A stretch of 64,000 nt of DNA. Source: Pedobacter aquae (GTDB lineage Bacteria > Bacteroidota > Bacteroidia > Sphingobacteriales > Sphingobacteriaceae). Shown here one piece after another: positions 33,241-42,446 of this stretch (positions are counted from its first letter, which is position 1; the number at the start of each line of letters is the position of its first letter). The notes under the pieces are model-generated. The model did no database searches. It was not told where the DNA came from and worked only from the letters and a program-made list of their open reading frames with translations. Made by a program: the position numbers and the translations under genes. The stretch is from positions 744,001 through 808,000 of the forward strand of contig NZ_CP043329.1 in assembly GCF_008195825.1 (NCBI RefSeq), given 5' to 3'.

Positions 33241-34421
33241 ATGGAAAGGCAAATCATACATATAGATTTAGATTCTTTTTTGTTTCGGTAGAATGCCGTA
33301 GCAACCCACGTTTATTAAACAGGCCTGTGGCTATAGGTGGTTCTGGAGACCGTGGCGTAGTAGCTTCTTGTAGTTACGAGGCTAGAAAATACGGTGTACA
33401 CTCGGCCATGCCCGGTAAACTAGCCAAACAACTTTGCCCTGATTTAATTTTTGTCCGTGGTGATTATGAAAGTTATAGCCAAGCATCTTTAGAGGTTACT
33501 CAAATTATAGATGAGCAAGTTCCGGTTTTTGAAAAAACATCTATCGACGAGTTTTATATAGATATGACGGGTATGGATAAGTTTTTTGGAACCTTAAAAC
33601 ATGCCAGAGAGTTAAGAGAAAAAGTGATACATGAAACCGGTTTGCCTATATCTTTTGGTTTATCAAAAAATAAAACTGTTTCAAAAGTAGCTACTGGTTT
33701 AGCTAAACCCAACGGTTATAAGCATGTGGATTATGGTACAGAACGACCGTTTTTAGCACCTCTACCCGTTCAAAAAATACCTATGATTGGCGATAAAACG
33801 GCAGAAAGCTTACGCAGAATGGGTGTGCAAAAAGTACAAACTTTACAAGAAATGCCTTGCCGTTTATTAGAATCTGCTTTTGGTAAATCGGGTATCATGA
33901 TTTGGGAAAAAGCAAATGGTATAGATTTGAGTCCGGTAGTGCCTTATACCGAGCGTAAATCCCTATCTAGCGAAAATACTTTTGAAAAAGATACCATGGA
34001 TATAGAAATGCTGGAAGCTTTACTGGTTTCTATGACAGAAGATTTATGTTCTAAAATGCGAAAAGAGCATTTTTTGTGTGGATGCGTAGCTGTTAAAATA
34101 CGATATTCTGATTTTAATACCCATACACAACAAATTAAGCTGCCTTATACTTCGGCAGATCATCTGCTTATTCCGCAAGTAAAAGAGCTTTTTAAGAAAC
34201 TGTATAACCGCCGCATGCTCATCAGGCTCATAGGCGTACGTTTTAGCAATTTGGTTCATGGGCATCATCAAATTAATCTTTTTCAAGATAGCGAAGAGCA
34301 AATTCATCTTTACCAAGCTATGGATAAACTTAATAAAAGATTTGGTAGCAAAACCGTATTCCGGGCCATAGGTATGGGTATAGAAAATAAAAGTTTCAAT
34401 CCGTTTAATGGGATGATATAA
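33241..34421 (+). pseudogene. dinB: DNA polymerase IV (DinB), one frameshift near the start
   Basis: Reading from ATG 33241 gives MERQIIHIDLDSF and then a frameshift. The T6 run at 33276-33281 needs one more T to give DSFFVSVECRSNPRLLNRPV and continue in the long frame to 34421. The restored protein has ~393 residues with the Y-family active-site DLDSFF, SIDEFYIDMT (catalytic Asp-Glu), the helix-hairpin-helix KIPMIGDKTAESLRRMG and a little-finger domain. It copies past DNA lesions. Without the lost T, only a GTG start at 33327 could be used, which would drop the first metal-binding Asp. The loss may be a base-calling error. Confidence 0.9.
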
Positions 34422-34424
34422 GAA

Positions 34425-34589
34425 GTCCGAAGACCGCAGACCGCTGTCTGAAGTCTAGGGTGGAAAGAATTGGAAGTTGAACGTCCGCAGACCGCAGACG
34501 GCTGTCTGAAGTCTGGGGTGGAAAGAGTTGGAAGTTGAACGTCCGCAGACCGCTGTCCGAAGTCTAGGGTGGAAAGAGTTGGAAGTAGC
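34425..34589. repeat. 58-bp tandem repeat, 2.8 copies
   Basis: Units lie at 34425-34482, 34483-34540 and 34541-34589; the last lacks about 9 bases. Each contains CAGACCGC and GTCTGAAGTCT, which can form small hairpins, and then GGTGGAAAGA(R)TTGGAAGTTG. The repeat starts 4 bases after the dinB stop and is non-coding. Confidence 0.85.
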
Positions 34590-34685
34590 AATCAATAAGA
34601 AAAGATTGCTTCTTCGTTCCTCATCGCAATGACCTAATCACCTAATTAACCAGCTCCTAATGACCAATGAACCAATTCCTAATAA

Positions 34686-34817
34686 CTAACCACCTAACCA
34701 CCTAACCACCTAACCACCTAACAAACTAACCAACTAACAACCTAACCACCTAACCAACTAACCACCTAACAAACTAACCACCTAACAAACTAACCACCTA
34801 ACAAACTAACCACCTAA
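34686..34817 (+). repeat. Sixteen-unit CTAACCAC tandem array ending at the dnaE start codon
   Basis: Exactly 16 units of 8 bases (34686-34813), mostly CTAACCAC with CTAACAAA, CTAACCAA and CTAACAAC variants, are followed by CTAA and then the ATG of dnaE. The array leaves no room for a Shine-Dalgarno site. The same unit occurs at 15046-15149. Confidence 0.9.
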
Positions 34818-37769
34818 ATGTACCTCCACTGTCAAACCTATTTCAGCTTTTTGTATGGCACTATCAAGCCTCAGGATTTGGTGCAACAGGCTAGGAGTAT
34901 AGGTTTAGAGCGTTTGGTTGTGGCAGATATCAATAATACATCGGCAGTTATAGAAAGTGTAAGAGTAGCCGGTAGTTTAGATATCATCCCCGGTATAGAT
35001 TTTAGAAATGGTGTGAAGCAGCAATTCATCGGTATAGCTAAAAACGAGAAAGGTTTTGAAGAACTTAACCGTTTACTATCATCCTATCTAAAAGAAAAAA
35101 GTATCATTCCTGAGAGATGTCCTTACTTGAAGAATAGCTTTGTAGTTTATCCTTTTCATCCCGATAAGGTATTTACGGTGCTTCAAAATCATGAATTTAT
35201 AGGGGTAAAACCTGCTGATTTACGCTACATCCACCTACCACGTTACCATAAATACCGCCATAAAATGGTATTGCTGCATACGGTTTGTTTTAACCATCCT
35301 CAAGACTGGAAATTACATAAATTGTTACGCTGTATAGATGAAAACACCATTTTTTCTAAAGCACCAGAGCTAACAACTAACGGAAAAGAAGTTTTTTTAG
35401 ATGAAATGGCTTTCGCCGATGCTTATCAAGATTATCCGCAAATTTTGGCTCAAACAGCGCAGTTATTATATGCTTGTAAACCTGTAGATTTTAAACTGGG
35501 CGAACATAAAAATAAAGCCGTTTTAAGCTCGCATCTGGAACTCGAAGAAGCGTTAAATCTGGATTTTGAAAAGCTAAAAAAGCTTACTTACGAAGGAGCT
35601 AAAGAACGTTATAAAGATATTACATCAACTATAGAAACGCGTATCAAAAAAGAGCTAAATCTCATTAAACAGCAGCGTTATGTATCTTATTTCTTAATCA
35701 ATCATGAGATTATTTCTTTTGCTAATCGACGTGGTTTTTACTACATAGGCAGAGGTAGCGGTGTCAATAGTATTGTAGCTTACTGTTTAAAAATTACCGA
35801 TGTAGACCCTATCAAGCTCGATTTATATTTTGAGCGTTTCATGAATATGTATCGCAAAACGCCACCCGATTTTGATATCGATTTTTCTTGGCAAGATAGG
35901 GATGAAATTATCCAGTTTATATTTGATACCTACGGCACAGAGCATACTTGTTTACAGGCTACGTATACCACTTTTCAGGTTAAATCTGCCATTAGAGAAC
36001 TAGGAAAAGTTTATGGTTTGCCCCTTGCAGAAATAGAAGAAATTTTGGCTCGATTAGAACTGCCAGATTCCTTGGAACCATTACACAAAGAAATTGTGCG
36101 TTTTGCTAAAAAATTGCATGATTTTCCGCGTAATTTAAGTATCCATGCCGGAGGGATTTTAATTTCTGAAAAGCCTATTTATTGTTATACAGCTACTTCA
36201 CATCCGCCTAAAGGCTTTCCTATCAGTCAGTTTGATATGTATAATGCCGAAGATTTAGGGCTTTATAAATTTGATATTTTAAGTCAGCGAGGTTTAGGGC
36301 ATATTAAAGATACCATTAGCATAGTGCAAGAAAACAGGGGAGTAGCTATTGATATTCATAATATCCCTCGTTTCATGGAAGATAAGAAGATTATAGCGCA
36401 CTTAGAATGTGGTAACCTGATGGGCTGTTTTTATGTGGAATCTCCAGCCATGCGGATGTTACTAGCAAAATTAGCTTGTAAAGATTACCTCACTTTAGTA
36501 GCTGCTAGTTCTATCATTAGGCCTGGTGTAGCACAATCTGGTATGATGCGAGAATATGTTTTAAGGCATCAAATGCCCGATAATGGGGAGTCTATCGCTC
36601 ATCCAACCATGTGGAATTTAATGAAAGAAACTTATGGTATCATGGTTTATCAAGAAGATGTTATTAAAGTAGCGCATGAATTTGCAAAACTAGATTTAGC
36701 TGAAGCTGATGTTTTACGAAGAGGAATGTCTGGTAAATACCGTTCTAGAAACGAGTTTCAGATGGTAAGAGAAAAATATTTTAACAATTGCCAGCAGTTA
36801 GGTTATGAGGCTGGTTTAGCAGCAGAAATATGGCGACAAATAGAGTCTTTTGCTGGTTATTCTTTTGCTAAGGGGCACTCGGCTTCTTTTGCGGTAGAAA
36901 GCTACCAAAGTATGTTTTTAAAAGCACACTTTCCTCTAGAATTTATGGTTGGTGTTATCAATAACTCGGGTGGTTTTTACCAAACCGAGTTTTATGTACA
37001 CGAAGCCCGCAAGGCTGGCGCAACTGTAGAACTGCCGTGTGTAAACCAAAGCCATTACCTTACTCGTATAACGCAAACTACTATTTATTTAGGTTTAAGA
37101 CATATTGGTAATTTAGAACAGCGTAGCATAGCAATACTTTTACAAGAAAGGCGAAAGGGTAATTATTTAAACCTAGCAGATTTTGTAGAACGTACAGCCA
37201 TGAGTTTAGAGCAAACCATTATTTTAATAAGAATTGGTGCTTTTAGGTTTACTCAAAAAAGTAAACAGGCCTTGCTTTGGGAAGCACACTTTCTATTAAA
37301 TAAGCCCTTACAAGCCCCTATACAAGATACTTTGTTTAGACAACCTGTAAATAGCGATTTTAAAATGCCAGCCTTGCATTATGATGAACGTAATGATATG
37401 CTTGATGAGCTAGAAATTTTAGGTTTTACCATCCAACCGCCTTTTAAACTGATAGATGAGCCTGATATTCGGGGTATAAAAGCTAAAGATATTCCTCAGT
37501 ATCTAAACCAAGAAATACAAATTATTGGGCATTTAGTAACTACCAAATACGCCCGTACCAAACATGGTATAGTGATGTATTTTGGAACTTTTTTAGATGA
37601 AGAGGGTAACTGGGTAGATACCGTTTTGTTTCCTGATGTTGCTGCTAAATATACGTTTAAGGGGAAAGGTTGTTATCTGCTAAGAGGGAAAGTAACTTGT
37701 GAGTTTAACTTTTACACCTTAGAAGTAAACTATATGCGCAAGTTACACTGGTGGAATGCCAGAGATTAA
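34818..37769 (+). CDS. DNA polymerase III alpha-like subunit (short DnaE, error-prone type)
   Basis: This 983-residue protein is shorter than a replicative DnaE (~1160 or more). It has an N-terminal PHP domain starting YLHCQTYFSFLYG, where the metal His pair is not intact. The palm has GRGSGVNSIVAYCL and PPDFDIDFSW (catalytic Asp pair at about residues 351-355). The finger region holds GIMVYQEDV and FAGYSFAKGHSASFA. A C-terminal OB fold (IIGHLVTTKYARTKHG) ends it. Pairing with dinB upstream is the layout of translesion cassettes such as imuB-dnaE2; no imuA is present. The start follows an 8-bp repeat array. Confidence 0.88.
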   Translation: MYLHCQTYFSFLYGTIKPQDLVQQARSIGLERLVVADINNTSAVIESVRVAGSLDIIPGIDFRNGVKQQFIGIAKNEKGFEELNRLLSSYLKEKSIIPERCPYLKNSFVVYPFHPDKVFTVLQNHEFIGVKPADLRYIHLPRYHKYRHKMVLLHTVCFNHPQDWKLHKLLRCIDENTIFSKAPELTTNGKEVFLDEMAFADAYQDYPQILAQTAQLLYACKPVDFKLGEHKNKAVLSSHLELEEALNLDFEKLKKLTYEGAKERYKDITSTIETRIKKELNLIKQQRYVSYFLINHEIISFANRRGFYYIGRGSGVNSIVAYCLKITDVDPIKLDLYFERFMNMYRKTPPDFDIDFSWQDRDEIIQFIFDTYGTEHTCLQATYTTFQVKSAIRELGKVYGLPLAEIEEILARLELPDSLEPLHKEIVRFAKKLHDFPRNLSIHAGGILISEKPIYCYTATSHPPKGFPISQFDMYNAEDLGLYKFDILSQRGLGHIKDTISIVQENRGVAIDIHNIPRFMEDKKIIAHLECGNLMGCFYVESPAMRMLLAKLACKDYLTLVAASSIIRPGVAQSGMMREYVLRHQMPDNGESIAHPTMWNLMKETYGIMVYQEDVIKVAHEFAKLDLAEADVLRRGMSGKYRSRNEFQMVREKYFNNCQQLGYEAGLAAEIWRQIESFAGYSFAKGHSASFAVESYQSMFLKAHFPLEFMVGVINNSGGFYQTEFYVHEARKAGATVELPCVNQSHYLTRITQTTIYLGLRHIGNLEQRSIAILLQERRKGNYLNLADFVERTAMSLEQTIILIRIGAFRFTQKSKQALLWEAHFLLNKPLQAPIQDTLFRQPVNSDFKMPALHYDERNDMLDELEILGFTIQPPFKLIDEPDIRGIKAKDIPQYLNQEIQIIGHLVTTKYARTKHGIVMYFGTFLDEEGNWVDTVLFPDVAAKYTFKGKGCYLLRGKVTCEFNFYTLEVNYMRKLHWWNARD

Positions 37770-37859
37770 TAACAGACTATAGTTTTTTTGTAAGGGTATT
37801 GATGCTAGAATTTATAAAAGAAAGTGGTAAAAGGTATAGGAATTTTCAGTTAAAGTTGA

Positions 37860-37880
37860 TAATTTCGGGTACGTACACAG
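37860..37880 (+). promoter_or_regulatory. Operator-promoter block upstream of nagA
   Basis: TAATTTCG (37860-37867) resembles a -7 box and is followed at once by GGTACGTACACAG, with the 8-bp palindrome GTACGTAC at 37869-37876. The same block (TAAnTTCGGkTACGTACAC) recurs at 41083-41101. Its place just after the -7 box suits a repressor site, most likely for the LacI protein at 39928. Confidence 0.65.
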
Positions 37881-37901
37881 TCAATCATAAATGAATCGTT
37901 A

Positions 37902-39095
37902 ATGGCCAATCAATTAAAAATTATTCATGCAAAAGTTATTTTGCCATCTCAGATTTTAGAAGACGCAACGCTTCTGGTATGCGATGGTGTAATAACTGCC
38001 ATAAGTGATAAAGATATAGATGCGCCTTTAGCAGATGTCCTAGATGCAGAAGGTAACTACTTGTCGCCTGGTTTCATAGATTTACATGTACATGGTGGCG
38101 GAGGATACGATTTTATGGATAGGAGTGTAGATGCATTCTTAAAAATAGCAGAAACACATCTGCGATATGGAACAACCGCTATGTTTCCTACTACATTAAC
38201 CAGCACTACAGAAAAACTTATAGAAACTTTATCCTGCTATGAAGAGGCTCACAAGCTCAACCATAAAGGCGCACAATTTATGGGGATGCACTTAGAAGGG
38301 CCCTATTTTGCCATGAGCCAAAGAGGTGCTCAAGACCCAAGGTATATCAGAAACCCAGATCCAAAAGAATATCAAAAAATTTTGGAGACAGCAGGGCATT
38401 TGATAAAAAGATGGAGTGCGGCACCAGAACTAGAAGGCGCAATAGCCTTTGCCAAGCAATTAAAGAAATATCATATTTTACCGGCCATTGCACATACCGA
38501 TGCTATTTATGAAGAAGTTATAGAAGCTTTCCATCATGGCTACACATTGGCAACGCATTTTTATTCGGCTATGTCTGGCGTAACACGTAGAAATGCATAT
38601 CGCTACGCTGGTGTTATAGAAAGCGGGTATTTGATAGATGATATGGATGTAGAGATTATTGCAGATGGCGCTCATTTGCCTGCTCCATTACTTAAACTGA
38701 TTTATAAAATTAAAGGACCCTCCAGAACAGCTTTGATTACAGATGCTATGCGAGCTGCCGGTATGCCAGAGGGAGAAACTATTCTTGGAGATGTAGAAGA
38801 TGGAATTAAAGTAATTGTAGAAGATGGTGTGGCAAAACTTCCGGATAGAAGTGCTTTTGCAGGCAGTGTAGCAACGGCAGATAGATTGGTTAGAACCATG
38901 ATAAATATAGCCGAAATACCTTTGCTAGATGCTATCACGATGATAACGGCTACACCAGCCAGAATTATGGGAATTCAAAAACAGAAAGGTTCAATTGAAA
39001 TAGGGAAAGATGCAGATTTAGTGGTTTTTGACGATGAAATCAATATCAAAGCTACCATTGTAAAAGGAACTATTTTATACCAAAAACCTGAATAG
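37902..39095 (+). CDS. nagA: N-acetylglucosamine-6-phosphate deacetylase
   Basis: The protein has 397 residues of amidohydrolase fold. Metal and substrate residues are visible in DLHVHGGGGYDFMD, MHLEGPYF, AIAHTDA, THFYSAMSG and LITDAMRAAG. It removes acetate from GlcNAc-6-phosphate in the cytoplasm, feeding NagB. HTDA replaces the more usual GHS/T form of the family, a small change. It is the first gene of a sugar operon, 5 bases before nagB, and its promoter has a TACGTACAC operator-like block. Confidence 0.93.
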   Translation: MANQLKIIHAKVILPSQILEDATLLVCDGVITAISDKDIDAPLADVLDAEGNYLSPGFIDLHVHGGGGYDFMDRSVDAFLKIAETHLRYGTTAMFPTTLTSTTEKLIETLSCYEEAHKLNHKGAQFMGMHLEGPYFAMSQRGAQDPRYIRNPDPKEYQKILETAGHLIKRWSAAPELEGAIAFAKQLKKYHILPAIAHTDAIYEEVIEAFHHGYTLATHFYSAMSGVTRRNAYRYAGVIESGYLIDDMDVEIIADGAHLPAPLLKLIYKIKGPSRTALITDAMRAAGMPEGETILGDVEDGIKVIVEDGVAKLPDRSAFAGSVATADRLVRTMINIAEIPLLDAITMITATPARIMGIQKQKGSIEIGKDADLVVFDDEINIKATIVKGTILYQKPE

Positions 39096-39100
39096 CTAAA

Positions 39101-39853
39101 GTGAAATTTAAGAATAACATATTGAAAACACTTGTTTTAGAAAACAGAGAGGAACTAGGGAAGACTGCTGCTATAGCTGCGGCGACTTGTATTCAGCAAT
39201 TATTGCAAACCAAAGATTATGTCAATCTAATTTTTGCTGCTGCGCCATCGCAAAACGAGTTTCTATCTAATTTATTAAAGCTATCTATTGATTGGGGAAG
39301 AATAAATGCTTTCCACATGGATGAATATGTGGGTTTGTTAGAAGATGCTCCACAAGGTTTTGGTAACTTTTTAAGAAGAAATATTTTTGATCAAGTTCAT
39401 TTTAAAAGTGTTCACTTCATCAATGGTCAAGCAGTTTCTGCTCAAGAAGAGTGCGCTAGGTATACAAAGCTTCTTCAACAATTTCCGCCAGATATGGTAT
39501 TAATGGGAATAGGAGAGAATACACATATTGCTTTTAACGACCCTCATGTTGCTGATTTTCAGGATAAGGAAATTGTTAAAGTTGTTGATTTAGATAGCGC
39601 TTGTAGGCAACAACAAGTTAATGATGGGTGTTTTTCTAGTTTAGTTGAAGTACCTCTTTATGCTATCACATTAACAGTTCCAATTTTGGTGTCAGCACCT
39701 CATATTTTTTGCATGGTACCGGGTGAAAAAAAATCAGAGGCTGTTTTACATACGCTCAAAAGTGAAATTTCTGAGAAATATCCATCAACAATTCTGAGAA
39801 ATCATCCTAATGTGAATTTGTTTTTAGATAAAGATAGCGCCAAACTGCTTTAA
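39101..39853 (+). CDS. nagB: Glucosamine-6-phosphate deaminase-like protein
   Basis: The 250 residues start at GTG 39101, 5 bases after nagA. AFHMDEYVGL and MGIGENTHIAFNDP are the NagB signatures (the catalytic Asp region and the ring-opening loop; Thr replaces Gly in GENGH). The C-terminus has VPILVSAPHIFCMVPG. It would turn glucosamine-6-phosphate into fructose-6-phosphate and ammonia. Sequence changes in the loop leave room for another amino-sugar phosphate. It is co-transcribed with nagA. Confidence 0.85.
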   Translation: MKFKNNILKTLVLENREELGKTAAIAAATCIQQLLQTKDYVNLIFAAAPSQNEFLSNLLKLSIDWGRINAFHMDEYVGLLEDAPQGFGNFLRRNIFDQVHFKSVHFINGQAVSAQEECARYTKLLQQFPPDMVLMGIGENTHIAFNDPHVADFQDKEIVKVVDLDSACRQQQVNDGCFSSLVEVPLYAITLTVPILVSAPHIFCMVPGEKKSEAVLHTLKSEISEKYPSTILRNHPNVNLFLDKDSAKLL

Positions 39854-39874
39854 TAGTTGTCTGATTAACTTTCT

Positions 39875-39905
39875 TTTGATAAAAACCAATTAAACTTTAG
39901 TTTAG
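39875..39905 (+). promoter_or_regulatory. Promoter and palindrome before the LacI gene
   Basis: TTTG (39875-39878), exactly 19 bases, then TAGTTTAG (39898-39905; one mismatch to TAnnTTTG). A perfect 6+2+6 palindrome TAAACTTTAGTTTA (39891-39904) overlaps the -7 box and may be an autoregulatory site. Confidence 0.6.
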
Positions 39906-39927
39906 TTTAAAGAAACCAAAAAATTAA

Positions 39928-40992
39928 ATGGATAAAGATTCTGAAAAAGAGCTGGTAGGCGTAAAAGAAATAGCTAGAAGAGCAAATGTTTCTATAGCAA
40001 CGGTTGATAGGGTTTTGCATCATAGATCTGGCGTATCAGAAAAAACAAAAGCAAAAATCCAAGCTATTATAGAAGAGCTTGATTATAAGCCTAATATTCT
40101 TGCTCGTAGGTTAGCCTCAAAGAAAGTTCTTCATTTAGCCGTTTTAATTCCTCTGGTATCTCAAGAAACAGATTATTGGAATGCACCTTTGATGGGCATT
40201 GCACAAGCTGAAGAAGAGATTGCTTCTTATGGTGTTAAAATTCATAAATACTTTTTCGATTTAAATGATAGGAGTTCTTTTGTTGAGCAAGCTGATTTAA
40301 TTGCAGATAGTCAATGCGACGGTGTTTTGCTAGCACCTATGTTTATAGAAGAATCAAAAAGTTTTATTCAAAACTGTATTGCAAAAGGTATTCCTTATGT
40401 GCTTATCAATTCTGATATTCCAGAGCAAAATAGCTTGTGTTATATAGGACCTAATTTATATGCAAGTGGGTATTTAGCAGCTCATCTTTCTGGTTTTTTG
40501 GTGACAGAAACAGATCAAATTTTAATTGTAAATATCTCTAAAGAAATAGATAATCATCACCACTTATTAAGAAAAGAAGAAGGTTTTAGAGAGTATTTTT
40601 CGGTTAATAACAAAGCTAACGATATTTTTAAAATAGATATCAGGCAAACTGCCTATGAATCTGTAAAATCAAGTATGCAAAAAGCGCTAGACAATAAAAA
40701 CATTAAGCTAATTTTTGTTACCAATTCCAGAGTGTCTTCTGTAGCTAGGTTTTTAGAGGATACAAATATCAATGGCATAAAAGTAATCGGTTTTGATTTC
40801 TTAAAAGACAATATAGAGTTTCTGAAAAAAGGCACTATAGACTTTTTGATTTGCCAAAAACCTATTGAACAAGGTTATAAAGGCATCATGACATTGTATA
40901 ATCACTTGGTTTTTTCTCAAGAGGTAGAAAAAGTATATCATATGCCCATAGATATCATCACTAAAGAGAACTATCTTTATTATAGAAATTAA
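39928..40992 (+). CDS. LacI-family transcription regulator
   Basis: This 354-residue protein has the N-terminal LacI helix-turn-helix VGVKEIARRANVSIATVDRVL, a hinge helix (PNILARRLASKK) and a periplasmic-binding-like sensor (VLHLAVLIPL ... GVLLAPMF ... KVIGFDFL). Dimers of this family bind palindromes and respond to sugars or their phosphates. It sits inside the nag/oxidoreductase cluster with its own promoter. The shared TACGTACAC blocks at 37870 and 41093 are its likely targets. The effector may be an amino-sugar derivative; that is inference. Confidence 0.9.
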   Translation: MDKDSEKELVGVKEIARRANVSIATVDRVLHHRSGVSEKTKAKIQAIIEELDYKPNILARRLASKKVLHLAVLIPLVSQETDYWNAPLMGIAQAEEEIASYGVKIHKYFFDLNDRSSFVEQADLIADSQCDGVLLAPMFIEESKSFIQNCIAKGIPYVLINSDIPEQNSLCYIGPNLYASGYLAAHLSGFLVTETDQILIVNISKEIDNHHHLLRKEEGFREYFSVNNKANDIFKIDIRQTAYESVKSSMQKALDNKNIKLIFVTNSRVSSVARFLEDTNINGIKVIGFDFLKDNIEFLKKGTIDFLICQKPIEQGYKGIMTLYNHLVFSQEVEKVYHMPIDIITKENYLYYRN

Positions 40993-41059
40993 AATGATGG
41001 TTCTTAGTTATTTGGGTTAAATCTATTTCATAAAACTTGTATTTCTTAGGTATAAACTA

Positions 41060-41103
41060 TTTGTAAATTTTAAAATATTCTTTAACTTCGGTTACGTACA
41101 CGG
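41060..41103 (+). promoter_or_regulatory. Promoter with TACGTACAC operator-like block
   Basis: TTTG (41060-41063), exactly 19 bases, then TAACTTCG (41083-41090) form a Bacteroidota promoter with one mismatch in the -7 box. GGTTACGTACACGG follows at once. The block matches 37860-37880 and lies 22 bases before the ATG of the first oxidoreductase gene. Confidence 0.7.
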
Positions 41104-41124
41104 AACTAATAAGAATTATAAACC

Positions 41125-42333
41125 ATGTCTCATAAAAAGCCAATCACAAGAAGAAAATTTATATCAGGTAGTGCTTTAACCTTAGCAACTTTAAGTACAA
41201 TGAACTTAACTTCTTTTGCTCAAGAAAAGTCTAAAAAAGTAAGATTAGGACTTATTGGTTTTGGACAAAGAGGGGCCGGAATTGTGAGTGTTACTAAAGA
41301 TATTCAAGGAATTGAATTTGTGGCTTTTTGTGATAATGATACACGTAGATTAGCAGAAGCCAAAAAATGGGGCAATGCACAAACACAGTATTTTTCTGAT
41401 TATAAAAAGATGCTTGCCCAAGCAGAAATAGACGCTGTTATTATTGCTAGCCCTTTATTTATGCATTATGAAATGTGCTTAGAAGCTATTAAAAACAAGA
41501 AGCACATTTTTGTAGAAAAAACAATGACTTTCAATATAGAACAAGCATTGTCTTTAGTAAAAGAAGTACAAAAAACAGATTTAGTTTTTCAAGTAGGTCA
41601 TCAATACCGTTATTACGATTTATACTATAAGGTAAAAGAAATTCTAGACAAAGGTTGGTTAGGTAAAATCTCTCATATAGAGTCTCAATACAACAGAAAT
41701 TCTGATTGGCGCAGGCCTGTTTTAAGTGGTCAGGAAGAGCGTGTGATTAATTGGAGATTATATAAAGAGTTTTCTGGAGGTTTAGTTGCCGAACTTTGTG
41801 CCCATCAAATTGATGTTGTTAACTGGATGTTGGGCTCAAATCCTAAAAAAGTTATCGGTTTTGGTGGTGTTGATTATTGGAAAGACGGAAGAGATACTTA
41901 TGATAATATTAGGGTTATTTATGAGTATGAAAACGGCATAAAGTCTTGTGTTACCTCTGTTTCTAATAATCAGCATAATAGCTATGCCATAAAAATATTG
42001 GGTTCTAAAGGCACCTTAGATATCAAACGAAATAATGTTTATTTCTATCCGGAGCCCGTAAAGAAAGAATTAGGGGTGGTAGATGGGGTAACTGGTGCAA
42101 CTTTAGAAGCTATAAAGCCTGGTGAAGCTAAAGAAATTAAGTTTTCATCTCCTGATGGTGAAGATAGAGACCCAACTGTATATGCTTTATTAGATTTTAT
42201 CAACTGCATACAAAATAATAAAAAACCTTTCTGTGATGTTGTTGCGGGTAAAAATGTAGCTATTGCTGTTCATATGGCAAATGCAGCTATTGAAACAGGA
42301 AATATGCAACATTGGAAAGAAGAATATTCTTAA
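41125..42333 (+). CDS. Tat-exported Gfo/Idh/MocA oxidoreductase (1)
   Basis: The 402 residues begin with a Tat signal (ITRRKFISGSALTLATLS ... FAQ), so the folded protein, with NAD(P) bound, should reach the periplasm. The Rossmann motif is RLGLIGFGQRGAGI, and the family Lys is in HIFVEKTMTF. The C-terminal domain carries HQYRYYDLYYKV and GLVAELCAHQIDVVNWML with the His/Asp pair expected at the active site. It would act on a sugar or glycoside, or use the bound NAD for hydrolysis as in GH109. It begins the second transcript unit of the cluster. Confidence 0.88.
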   Translation: MSHKKPITRRKFISGSALTLATLSTMNLTSFAQEKSKKVRLGLIGFGQRGAGIVSVTKDIQGIEFVAFCDNDTRRLAEAKKWGNAQTQYFSDYKKMLAQAEIDAVIIASPLFMHYEMCLEAIKNKKHIFVEKTMTFNIEQALSLVKEVQKTDLVFQVGHQYRYYDLYYKVKEILDKGWLGKISHIESQYNRNSDWRRPVLSGQEERVINWRLYKEFSGGLVAELCAHQIDVVNWMLGSNPKKVIGFGGVDYWKDGRDTYDNIRVIYEYENGIKSCVTSVSNNQHNSYAIKILGSKGTLDIKRNNVYFYPEPVKKELGVVDGVTGATLEAIKPGEAKEIKFSSPDGEDRDPTVYALLDFINCIQNNKKPFCDVVAGKNVAIAVHMANAAIETGNMQHWKEEYS

Positions 42334-42446
42334 CAGTATGTTTTTATTTTTTACTGTATTTAAAAGATTATAGACTATCAGTTATCATAAATTTTAGGCA
42401 TATTAAACTCCATTATCATTAATATTTGAGCGTATAATAAATCATC

